Assembly: GCF_001644035.1 (NCBI RefSeq)
Contig: NZ_LUUG01000075.1
Location: forward strand, 22,157 to 86,156
Origin: Methylomonas methanica
Lineage (GTDB): Bacteria > Pseudomonadota > Gammaproteobacteria > Methylococcales > Methylomonadaceae
Direction of reading: 5' to 3'
Length of the DNA: 64,000 nucleotides
Shown: in pieces, positions 29,277 to 37,098 of the stretch
How the letters are laid out: every line of letters starts with the position of its first letter
How positions within the stretch are numbered: the first letter of the stretch is position 1
The notes under the pieces: model-generated
The model's input: the letters and a program-made list of their open reading frames with translations, nothing else
Told to the model about the DNA's origin: nothing
Database searches by the model: none
Translations under genes and position numbers: made by a program

Positions 29277-30215
29277 ATGGCCTTTAGTCGCCCCCTTAAA
29301 TTTCAACTGCCTATGCTGCGCGGCCGCGATGTTCTTGAAGTACAAACGCGGTTAAAAAGCTTGCAAATCAACGGTGTCGGTCAGCCCGACGGGCTATTCG
29401 GTGCGAAAACCTCCGCAGCGGTCGTGACGTTTCAAGCCAGTCGCGGTTTGGACAGCGACGGTATCGTCGGCCCGTTAACCTGGAGTAGTTTGTTCCAGGA
29501 CGACAGCTTCCCGAACACACAACGCCCGGCCGCCAACGACGCCGGCAGCACCGTCATCGGTCAAGATTTACTCGACGAATTAAAAGCCAGGCATGCCTAT
29601 CAAGACAGCGTCTCCTGGCAATTAAGCGCAAACGGCTTACTGATAGGTAACGACGCTGCGCCGATAGGTAGCGGCGGCGAGCCGAAAACAGTCGCCAAAA
29701 TCTGGAGTCAGTACAACAGCCCGTTGACGCATTGGTCCACAGAGCTGAAAGTGCCGGTCGAACTCATCATCGCCACCATCTGTACGGAGTCGTCCGGCAA
29801 TCAAAACGCAGTACGCGAAGAACCCGGATTTATCGACGAAGTGCGCACGCCCCATAGAATCTCGCCGGGCTTGATGCAAACTTTAATTTCCACCGCCCGT
29901 GCGGCCCTAAATAAAGACGACATCGACAAAGCTTGGTTATTAATCCCCAGCAATTCCATACAGGCCGGCACCGCCTACATCGCCGGGCAATGGAAGCAAA
30001 CCCATTTCGATCCGCCGAAAGTGGCATGCGCTTACAACGCCGGCGGCATTTATCGTAACGACTCGGCCCGCAACCGCTGGAAAATGCGCCAATATCCGAT
30101 CGGCAGCGCCGAACACGCGGACCGCTTTGTCAAATGGTTTAACGACTGTTTTGTGTTTTTCGAGAACAACGGCGGCGCGCCCGAGTGTAGTTTTTTTAAT
30201 GCTTTGCGCAAATAA
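29277..30215 (+). CDS. peptidoglycan-binding / SLT-fold lytic transglycosylase without signal peptide
   Basis: The 312-residue protein has a PG_binding_1 domain at about residues 14-78 (DVLEVQTRLKSLQ, GLFGAKTSAAVVTFQ, GIVGPLTWSSLF). It then has an SLT lysozyme-like domain with the catalytic Glu at about 171 in IIATICTESSGNQNA, the SPGLMQTLISTA motif, and KVACAYNAGG near 245. Such enzymes cleave MurNAc-GlcNAc bonds leaving 1,6-anhydro ends. No export signal precedes the binding domain (MAFSRPLKFQLPMLRG). It thus resembles the leaderless CHAP protein at 21540 in architecture (N-terminal binding domain, C-terminal hydrolase). An AGGAG site precedes the ATG. Confidence 0.88.
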   Translation: MAFSRPLKFQLPMLRGRDVLEVQTRLKSLQINGVGQPDGLFGAKTSAAVVTFQASRGLDSDGIVGPLTWSSLFQDDSFPNTQRPAANDAGSTVIGQDLLDELKARHAYQDSVSWQLSANGLLIGNDAAPIGSGGEPKTVAKIWSQYNSPLTHWSTELKVPVELIIATICTESSGNQNAVREEPGFIDEVRTPHRISPGLMQTLISTARAALNKDDIDKAWLLIPSNSIQAGTAYIAGQWKQTHFDPPKVACAYNAGGIYRNDSARNRWKMRQYPIGSAEHADRFVKWFNDCFVFFENNGGAPECSFFNALRK

Positions 30216-30658
30216 GTTTAACTGCTGCACCTGACTCTTAGACTCCCTGAAGCTGTCATTTCCTCGAAAGTGAGGCAGGTAGACCACCGAGCGCATCCAG
30301 GCAACAGGTCTCCCACCTGCATCGGCAGTCGTAAAAGCTCCCTCTCCTCGCGGGAGAGGGTTGGGGTGAGGGGGATATAAAGCATTGATCTGCATACCCT
30401 CACCCTGCCCTCTCCCGAAGGTAGAGGGTTCTGTGTTGGCTTTTACGACAACCACCTTGGGGAAACGATGTTTGAGCTTAGGGTTAATCGCAAGATTGGC
30501 TCTTCGGTTCCCAGACTTCCCTACCACCGCCATTTGACAATTCCCTGCACCAAGGAATCTTAAACGCATGAAGGTGTCGATTGACGTGAGGTATTGCCGC
30601 ATCGCCACCATCCGTGGCATAACGTCGGCTGACCTTCTTGCCAACCTTGAGGCCCAAC
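30216..30658. other. intergenic region rich in palindromic repeats
   Basis: About 440 bases between the transglycosylase gene and the large hybrid kinase gene. The only recognisable content is the pair of family A repeats at 30338-30429; the kinase promoter must lie further right. Confidence 0.6.
30338..30429. repeat. two inverted family A repeats
   Basis: The first (30338-30373) has the stem CCCTCTCC-TCGCG-GGAGAGGG then TTGGGGTGAGGGG. The second (30396-30429) is in the opposite orientation, ACCCTCACCC then CCCTCTCCCGAAGGTAGAGGG. Opposed pairs like this are typical of REP/BIME units. Confidence 0.75.
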
Positions 30659-33600
30659 ATGCTGCAAAAACGCCTGATTGCCCTGCTGTTGCTGTTGATC
30701 CTGTTGCCGACTTTATCGGTCGGTTACATGGCCTATCGGTTTGCCATCGACAATATCCGCACGGATCGCTATAAGATTGTCGGCCGCGTGGCGGAAAGCC
30801 GCCACGAACAACTTAAACTGGTACTCGAACGCGCCGACACCCGCGCTCACGCCTTCCTGGCCGAAGTGTTAATGAAATGCGTGGCTGTCGATCAATTAAA
30901 CCGCGCTTGCGCCACAGATTTTTTAAACGACTATTTACTCACCGAAGGCGCTGCCGGTGCGGTTTTTTTCCGGCGCGACGCCAATTCCGGCACGGTCAGC
31001 GTCGGCGAGCAGCCCGTGACTCTGGCCAATCTAAAAGATTTTCAACCCGGACAATTAGCCGATTTCAGCAAACCTGTACCGGAACAGCCACGTTTTTATT
31101 ATGTGCTTGCCAAAGATGCCAAACTGCCTTGGCAATTGTTGGTGAGTTATCCGGTTAGCCTGATTCAAAGCATTTTTGCGGCCCATCCCGATCTGGGCAA
31201 ATCCGGCGAATCGTTTCTGGCCGATGCCACCGGTTTTTTCGTTACCATACCGCGGTATGCCAGCCGACAAGGCAATAGCCATCCGATCTCTGCGCAACCG
31301 ATGCAAAGCTGCCTGGCCCGGCAAAACGCAGAAATGATGGACAGCGATTACCGGGAGCGGCCGGTCATTCATGGCTTTCGCTATATTCCGGAAACCGGCG
31401 GCGGCTGCATCATGGCGCATATCGAACAAGCCGAGGCGCTGGCCCCGATTCGGACGCTGGAAAAACAGATGTTGATTACCGTGCTGGTATTTGTGGTCTT
31501 GACGACGATCATCGCCAGCACCTTGTCCAGACGTATCGTCAGACCTATTTCGCGCCTGACCGGCACCGCCAGACGCATCCGCGACGGCGATCTGTCGGTG
31601 CGCGCCGACGTCAGCGGCCTCGACGAAATCGCCGAATTGGCCAGTTCCTTCAATCACATGACCGACGCGCTGGCAGACGCCCAGCATAATCTGGAAGCCA
31701 AAGTAGCCGAGCGCACCCAAGCCCTGCGCATCAGCGAGGAACGGTATATGCTTGCCGAGCGTGCCGTTAACGACGGCATTTGGGACTGGGATATCGTGCA
31801 TCACGAATACTATTTATCGCCGCGCTGGAACAAAATCCTGGGCTATGCCGACGGTGAATTACCCAATGTGGAATCCATTTTCTTCGAATTAATCCATCCG
31901 GACGACAAACCGCGCGCTAGCGAAGCGTTTCGCAAACATCTGGAGCATAACGAGCGCTACACCACCGAACTGCGTTTGCGGCATAAAGACGGCAGCTATC
32001 GCTGGGTGCTGGATCGCGGGGACGCGTTGCGCGATGCCGACGGCAAGCCGGTGCGGATGGTCGGTTCCATCACTGACATCACCGAACGCAAAGCGGCGGA
32101 AGCCGAGTTGCTGAAGTACCGCGAACATCTGGAAGAACTGGTGGCGATGGCCACCACGGAAGTCAAAGCCATCGTGCAAACCGCGGTAAACGGCGTTATT
32201 TCCATCGACAGCAGCGGTCTGATTCGGATGTTTAATCCCGCCGCCGAAAAATTATTCGGCTGGAGCAGCGCCGAAATCGTCGGCAAAAATGTCTCGCTAC
32301 TGATGCCGGAGCCGGATGCTTCAGCGCACGACAGTTACATCCAGCATTTTCTGGCTACCAATCAGGCCAAAATTCTCGGTATCGAGCGGGAAGTTATCGC
32401 CCAACGCAAGGACGGCAGCCGCTTTCCGGCCAATCTAGCTGTGGGCCACGGTATCATCTCGGAGGGTCGACATATGTTTGTCGGCTTTATTTCCGACATC
32501 AGCCTGCAAAAACAAGCCGAACAGGAACTGAGACTAGCCAAGGAAGCTGCGGAAGCGGCCGCCAAAGCCAAGGCCAACTTCCTGGCCAATATGAGCCACG
32601 AAATCCGTACACCGATGAACACGGTGATCGGCTTTGCCGAAGTTGCCTTGCAAGATCAAAACCTGGCGGGCGATACGCGCGGCCATATAAAAACCATCCT
32701 CAGTTCCGGTCGGCATCTGCTGAGCGTGATTAACGACATTCTGGACTTTTCTAAAATCGAAGCCGGTAAGGTGGAGTTGGAATCGGTCTGTTTCAATCTG
32801 CCGTTTGCGGTGCAAGAGGCATTGCAGATCATGGGTTTGCGCGCCGCCGAAAAAGGCTTGCGCATCGATTTGGCGATAGAAGCTGGCTTGCCCACCCATT
32901 TCGTCGGCGACCCGAACCGCTTGCGGCAAGTGATTTTAAATCTGGTCGGCAACTCGGTAAAGTTCACCGATACCGGCAGCATAGGTGTGACGATCACGCG
33001 CGCGGAGGGCGTCGAGATGTTGCATTTTGCCATCAGCGACACCGGCATCGGCATGACCCCGGAACAAACCGAACACATCTTCGAATCGTTCTCGCAAGCC
33101 GACGCCACCACCAGCCGCCGTTTCGGCGGCACCGGCCTGGGTACCACCATCAGCAAACAAATTGTTGAAATGATGGGCGGCCGGATCTGGGTGGAAAGCC
33201 AGGCGGGTGTCGGCTCGGTGTTTCATTTCACCGTGCATATGCCCGAATCGGCCAGCGCGGAAAACTGCCTGTACGATGTTAGCTCCGTGCATACCGTGGC
33301 CTATTTTTCGCCGCGCCGATTTAAGGTATTGCTGGCCGAAGACATAGAAGCCAATGCCACGCTGGCGCGCCTGCGTCTGGAACAGCAAGGCCATCAAGTC
33401 AGCTGGGTCAAAAACGGCCAGGAAGCAGTGGATGCCTTTCGCAGTGGCGACTACGACCTGATACTGATGGACCTGCAAATGCCGGTGCTTGACGGCATCG
33501 CCGCTACCCGGCAAATTCGCGAACTGGAAAAACCCGGCGGCGGCCATATCCCGATTCTGGCTTTGACCGCCAGCGTACTAAGCCACGAACGCCGCGAGTC

Positions 33601-34357
33601 GCTGGACGCCGGCATAGACACCATTGTCGGCAAACCCATCGATGTCGACGATTTATTGACGCAGATGGAAAGACTGGTACCCAAGGGCCACGGCATCGCC
33701 AATACCGGCATCAGCATCGCCGAACCGCCGAAAATTGCCGTGGACTTTACGCCCTTGGCCGGCGTCGCGGATTACGAAAAAGGCTTGGCAACCTGGCTGG
33801 ACCCCTTGATTTACGCCGATGCCTTATTAAACTTTGCCGAACAACACGGTGGGGACGGCCGTAAATTGCTGCGTAATCTACAAGAACATCCGGAAAATCC
33901 AGAAGCGGTCAGGCGCATCGCCCATGCTTTAAAAGGCGTGGCCGGTAATCTGGCGCTCTCGACCATAGCATGTCTGGCCACTGACATCGACGCGCAATTC
34001 AAAACCGGCGATCCGCAAAATATTGTGCAACTGATCGAAACGCTGGACGCTGCGTTAAACGCCGCCGTCCAAGCCATACGCCGGCTAAAACTGCCGACTA
34101 AACCGGTAGCTGTCGCAGCAATACCCTTCGACGCCGAGCAGGTCGGCAGTCTGTTACAGCAATTGAACACCGCGCTGGACGCCTTGAATCCTGACCACGT
34201 CGAACCGATTTTAGAGCAGCTCAGCGCGTTTCTCGACGAAACCGAGCTAAAAGCCGTCCGCTTCGAGGTCGATAGTTTCGATTTCGACGCCGCGAAAACC
34301 CAAGTTAAACTCTTATTGGATAAATTAGCGATCACGCTTAAGGAAGTGCCCCAATGA
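30659..34357 (+). CDS. hybrid sensor histidine kinase with two PAS, receiver and Hpt domains
   Basis: A 1232-residue membrane sensor; ATG 30659 is preferred over TTG 30638 because TTGAGG sits seven bases upstream. A periplasmic Cache-like domain lies between helices at about 5-25 and 268-290. Then come HAMP (RIVRPISRLTGTARRIRDG), a PAS/PAC pair (GIWDWDIVHHEYYLSPRW; GSYRWVLDRGDAL), a second PAS (GVISIDSSGLIRMFNPAAEK), HisKA (FLANMSHEIRTPMNTVIG, His about 646) and the ATPase domain (N box NLVGNSVKF). The receiver has Asp about 936 in LILMDLQMPVLDG, and Hpt has His about 1089 in AHALKGVAGNLA. The architecture is a full internal phosphorelay. The HD-GYP response regulator gene overlaps its stop (ATGA) and is the expected output. 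Confidence 0.93.
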   Translation: MLQKRLIALLLLLILLPTLSVGYMAYRFAIDNIRTDRYKIVGRVAESRHEQLKLVLERADTRAHAFLAEVLMKCVAVDQLNRACATDFLNDYLLTEGAAGAVFFRRDANSGTVSVGEQPVTLANLKDFQPGQLADFSKPVPEQPRFYYVLAKDAKLPWQLLVSYPVSLIQSIFAAHPDLGKSGESFLADATGFFVTIPRYASRQGNSHPISAQPMQSCLARQNAEMMDSDYRERPVIHGFRYIPETGGGCIMAHIEQAEALAPIRTLEKQMLITVLVFVVLTTIIASTLSRRIVRPISRLTGTARRIRDGDLSVRADVSGLDEIAELASSFNHMTDALADAQHNLEAKVAERTQALRISEERYMLAERAVNDGIWDWDIVHHEYYLSPRWNKILGYADGELPNVESIFFELIHPDDKPRASEAFRKHLEHNERYTTELRLRHKDGSYRWVLDRGDALRDADGKPVRMVGSITDITERKAAEAELLKYREHLEELVAMATTEVKAIVQTAVNGVISIDSSGLIRMFNPAAEKLFGWSSAEIVGKNVSLLMPEPDASAHDSYIQHFLATNQAKILGIEREVIAQRKDGSRFPANLAVGHGIISEGRHMFVGFISDISLQKQAEQELRLAKEAAEAAAKAKANFLANMSHEIRTPMNTVIGFAEVALQDQNLAGDTRGHIKTILSSGRHLLSVINDILDFSKIEAGKVELESVCFNLPFAVQEALQIMGLRAAEKGLRIDLAIEAGLPTHFVGDPNRLRQVILNLVGNSVKFTDTGSIGVTITRAEGVEMLHFAISDTGIGMTPEQTEHIFESFSQADATTSRRFGGTGLGTTISKQIVEMMGGRIWVESQAGVGSVFHFTVHMPESASAENCLYDVSSVHTVAYFSPRRFKVLLAEDIEANATLARLRLEQQGHQVSWVKNGQEAVDAFRSGDYDLILMDLQMPVLDGIAATRQIRELEKPGGGHIPILALTASVLSHERRESLDAGIDTIVGKPIDVDDLLTQMERLVPKGHGIANTGISIAEPPKIAVDFTPLAGVADYEKGLATWLDPLIYADALLNFAEQHGGDGRKLLRNLQEHPENPEAVRRIAHALKGVAGNLALSTIACLATDIDAQFKTGDPQNIVQLIETLDAALNAAVQAIRRLKLPTKPVAVAAIPFDAEQVGSLLQQLNTALDALNPDHVEPILEQLSAFLDETELKAVRFEVDSFDFDAAKTQVKLLLDKLAITLKEVPQ

Positions 34358-35334
34358 AAGACAGCTATAAAGTGCTGCTGGTAGACGACGAACCAAATAA
34401 TTTAAAGGTGCTCCAGCAGATCCTCAAAGATCGCTTTCAACTGCTGTTTGCCATTAACGGCGAAAAAGCCCTGGCGGCCGCCAAAGAACATCAACCGGAC
34501 ATTATTCTGCTGGATATCATGATGCCGAACATGGATGGCTACCAAGTGTGTACGCATTTAAAAGCCGATCCGCTGACCGCGAAAATCCCGGTGATTTTCG
34601 TCACCGCGATGGGAGAAATGGAAAACGAGGCGCGCGGTTTCGATGTCGGCGCGGTCGATTACATACAAAAACCGGTCTCCGGCCCCATCGTGCTGCGCCG
34701 GGTGCAAACTCATCTATCGCTGGTACGGGTGGACGAATTGGACCAACTCGCCCGCGCCGCCATCGAAATGCTCGGCGACGCTGGCCACTATAACGACCCA
34801 TACACCGGCGATCACATCTGGCGCATGGCCGCTTATTCGGCGGCACTGGCCCGCGCCGCCGGCTGGTCGCCGTCGCAAGTGGCGATGATGGAATTGGCCT
34901 CCCCCACGCACGACACCGGCAAAATCGGCATTCCGCACGGCATTCTGAAAGCGGCGCGGGCTTTGAACGAAGAGGAATGGCCCATCATGCAGTCGCATTC
35001 GCAAATCGGCTACGACATCTTGAATAAAAGCGACAATCCGGTATTTAAAATGGCCGCGGAAATTGCCCGTCATCACCACGAAAAATGGGATGGCAGCGGT
35101 TACCCTTTGGGCTTGGCCGGCGAAGCGATTCCGGAGTCGGCCAGAATAGTGGCGATTGCCGATGTGTTCGATGCGTTGACCACGAAACGTCCCTACAAAG
35201 AACCGTGGCCGCTGGAGGAGACCTTAAAATCCATGCAAAACATGGCCGGCAGCCATTTCGATCCGCGCCTGCTGGCCTTGTTTATGGAAATAATGCCGGA
35301 AATTCTGCGCTTGAAAGCGGCATGGGGCCAATAA
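34354..35334 (+). CDS. response regulator with HD-GYP cyclic-di-GMP phosphodiesterase domain
   Basis: The 326-residue RpfG-like protein has an N-terminal receiver (VLLVDDEPNN; phospho-Asp in DIILLDIMMPNMDG; Lys in DYIQKPVSG) and a C-terminal HD-GYP domain. The HD pair is in SPTHDTGKIGIP, and the GYP motif is complete as HHEKWDGSGYPLGLAGE, so the metal site looks intact. HD-GYP enzymes hydrolyse cyclic di-GMP to pGpG and GMP. The gene overlaps the hybrid kinase upstream by four bases, so the pair very likely forms one pathway from an envelope signal to cyclic-di-GMP turnover. Confidence 0.95.
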   Translation: MKDSYKVLLVDDEPNNLKVLQQILKDRFQLLFAINGEKALAAAKEHQPDIILLDIMMPNMDGYQVCTHLKADPLTAKIPVIFVTAMGEMENEARGFDVGAVDYIQKPVSGPIVLRRVQTHLSLVRVDELDQLARAAIEMLGDAGHYNDPYTGDHIWRMAAYSAALARAAGWSPSQVAMMELASPTHDTGKIGIPHGILKAARALNEEEWPIMQSHSQIGYDILNKSDNPVFKMAAEIARHHHEKWDGSGYPLGLAGEAIPESARIVAIADVFDALTTKRPYKEPWPLEETLKSMQNMAGSHFDPRLLALFMEIMPEILRLKAAWGQ

Positions 35335-35550
35335 TCGCCTGGGATTTACTAAATATCGTATTGGTGACGAATCTCCGTAACGATTCAACTGGGAATTCGG
35401 CCTTTCTGTTTTTGCCAGTATTGGCCTTTAAGCACTCACACCTTATTCCATAAGGCTTAGCGGCCACATAGGACAAACCCAATTTAATTCAACAGCTTTG
35501 GCACTTTTTATGCTGCTTAAACTTTGTCATTAAATAACAAGGGGTGTGTC

Positions 35551-35727
35551 ATGAAAACCTACGAAAAAATACAAATCGGCGATGTCATCCACAGTAATTG
35601 GTATGGCGACGGCACCGTAACAGACTTTAATGAAACCGGGGCGGGCAAAATCAAATTCGGCAGATTCTTTGTGCTATTCCGGGAGTTTGAGATTTTTTAT
35701 GCTAACGGCTGGATGTTGGCGGTATAA
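35551..35727 (+). CDS. small hypothetical protein
   Basis: The ATG at 35551 follows AAGGGG and gives 58 residues: a small, probably beta-rich protein with the segments IQIGDVIHSNWYGDGTVTDF and GRFFVLFREFEIF. The GDVI...YGDGTV pattern resembles SH3-like barrels, but no family is recognised. The gene is isolated, with about 215 bases upstream and 250 downstream showing no feature. Confidence 0.5.
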   Translation: MKTYEKIQIGDVIHSNWYGDGTVTDFNETGAGKIKFGRFFVLFREFEIFYANGWMLAV

Positions 35728-35981
35728 GGTCATTACCACCAGCCGATAGGCTATTGCTGTCGGATACGATGGCGTAAGCGGTATGAGAAAACGCAAAACA
35801 CTGCTTAAACACGTTTTAGTTCGGGCATTAACTCGGCGGATGCACCAATAGACGCATCCGCAGCGATGTTGGCAAACATTTCAAACGGCTGATTCCGTCT
35901 TGAAACCGACGTAGAAGAATGTGACTACCTAACTGCCCCAGCGCCCTCAATAAACAAATTAACCGCCGACAGTCGCCAGAT

Positions 35982-36524
35982 TTACGATTTAGCCGCACTC
36001 TTACTGCCCAATAAAATGGTATGGCGTTGGTAGCCGTCGTCTGTTGCGGAAGCCTCCGCCTCGGTTTTCCGCAATTGCTCGGCCCGGTCTTTTTCTATGG
36101 CTTCTCTGAGCACATCGCGATAAGACCGATTGATGCTACTGGCATATTGCGTGTCTTTTTTCTCCTGCGTTTCGGCGATGGTCTTGGTCGGTTCCGGGTC
36201 GTAACGTTCTTCAAGTTCCTCAGCCAGTTTTTTCAACTGCTGGCTGATTGCCAAGGCCAATGGCGACGAATGGGTTTTGTTGTCGTCCAAATTGAAAATC
36301 CGGATCATTTCATCTCGCAAATTAAACCCGTACACCACCGGGTCGCCATGCTTTTGCTGAAAATCGTAGGCAATAAAAAAATCCAGCGGATTGGTAGGAT
36401 TTTTATCGAAGAAGATCGTGGCGCTTTCCATGGTGTAATTCAGCGCCTCGACAAACTGCTTCCTGGCCTGTTCCATTTCTTCAAAGATAAAATCATCGGC
36501 TATTTGTTTTACGATGTATTTCAT
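35982..36524 (-). CDS. hypothetical protein with charged helical C-terminus
   Basis: The start is ATG 36524, after GGAG; an open frame upstream to 36761 is discounted because it lacks a ribosome-binding site and has low-complexity content. The 180-residue product begins MKYIVKQIADDFIFEEMEQARKQF, has a globular middle (NPTNPLDFFIAYDFQQKHGDPVVYGFNLRDEMIRIF), and ends in about 75 highly charged residues likely to form a coiled coil. No family is recognised. It is divergent from the nitrate operon and could share its regulatory region, but nothing in the sequence links it to nitrogen metabolism. Confidence 0.6.
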   Translation of the reverse strand: MKYIVKQIADDFIFEEMEQARKQFVEALNYTMESATIFFDKNPTNPLDFFIAYDFQQKHGDPVVYGFNLRDEMIRIFNLDDNKTHSSPLALAISQQLKKLAEELEERYDPEPTKTIAETQEKKDTQYASSINRSYRDVLREAIEKDRAEQLRKTEAEASATDDGYQRHTILLGSKSAAKS

Positions 36525-36928
36525 AATCCGCTCCGGCGTAAATTCGATTGACCCGTCAACATAAAACTCGCTGCATCCTACTCTGTTTCGCACCGGGCGT
36601 GAATGATTCACTTTGGGCTGCACAAGTTTGTCTTGATGGTGCAGCCAATCGGCATATTGAGATGTTTCAGCGCATTTATGCCGCATAAAATGGCTATGTG
36701 CGCACTCCCAGCAACCGCGACGGCGTTCACCACACTGCCGAGAGAACTCCCCAGTCCCCATGCACCACGCATGTGCAAAAAAAGCACCTCCGAATCAATA
36801 GAGTGCATCCTTTTTTTCCTAGCCGAGATGCACTCGCCAATTACCCCAAAAACAGGTGTAAGCAAAATAGCCATAACATACTGTTTATAAATGTTTTTTA
36901 TAAATAACTACCACTAAAATTATCAAAC
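36525..36928. other. intergenic region upstream of the nitrate operon promoter
   Basis: About 400 bases, AT-rich toward the right end. It lies where enhancer sites for a sigma-54 activator such as NtrC would be expected. I could not recognise a clear enhancer palindrome by eye, and several short frames here look spurious. Confidence 0.5.
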
Positions 36929-36944
36929 TGGCATCAGCATTGCT
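36929..36944 (+). promoter_or_regulatory. sigma-54 promoter of the nitrate operon
   Basis: TGGCATCAGCATTGCT has the invariant GG and GC separated by exactly ten bases and matches the TGGCA...TTGCT consensus. The GC is about 155 bases upstream of the nrtA ATG, and the predicted transcription start near 36955 falls three bases before the first leader hairpin. This agrees with nitrogen control (NtrC) of assimilatory nitrate genes. Confidence 0.8.
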
Positions 36945-36957
36945 AAGTAACAAGCAA

Positions 36958-37004
36958 TACTCCAGTGTAGGAGTGGTAAACCAAAACCCCGCTCATTGTT
37001 GAGC
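36958..37004 (+). promoter_or_regulatory. dual-hexaloop ANTAR-type antiterminator RNA element
   Basis: P1 is ACTCC-AGTGTA-GGAGT (36959-36974), with a possible closing T-G pair; P2 is GCTC-ATTGTT-GAGC (36991-37004). Both loops are six bases with A at position 1 and G at position 4, the pattern recognised by ANTAR-domain antiterminators such as NasR, NasT and EutV. The pair lies directly between the predicted transcription start and the terminator. No ANTAR gene is in the window. Confidence 0.75.
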
Positions 37005-37013
37005 ACTAAAGAC

Positions 37014-37067
37014 AAAGGCGTCTATGTCCGGCTTGCAAGCAAGTCGGACATAGACGCCTTTTTTTTT
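37014..37067 (+). terminator. intrinsic terminator (attenuator) in the nrtA leader
   Basis: A 17-bp perfect stem (37014-37030 with 37045-37061) encloses a 14-base loop that itself contains GCTTGCAAGC, and runs into nine T (37059-37067). It ends about 31 bases before the nrtA ATG, so it must be bypassed for the operon to be expressed. Confidence 0.92.
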
Positions 37068-37098
37068 GGCCAATTTTTCTCAATTGACAGGAAACGAC

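Noticed and set aside
36608..36874. Minus-strand open frame of 88 codons upstream of the nitrate operon
   Set aside because: No ribosome-binding site, mixed low-complexity content and position in the expected regulatory region; no family resemblance. Treated as chance.
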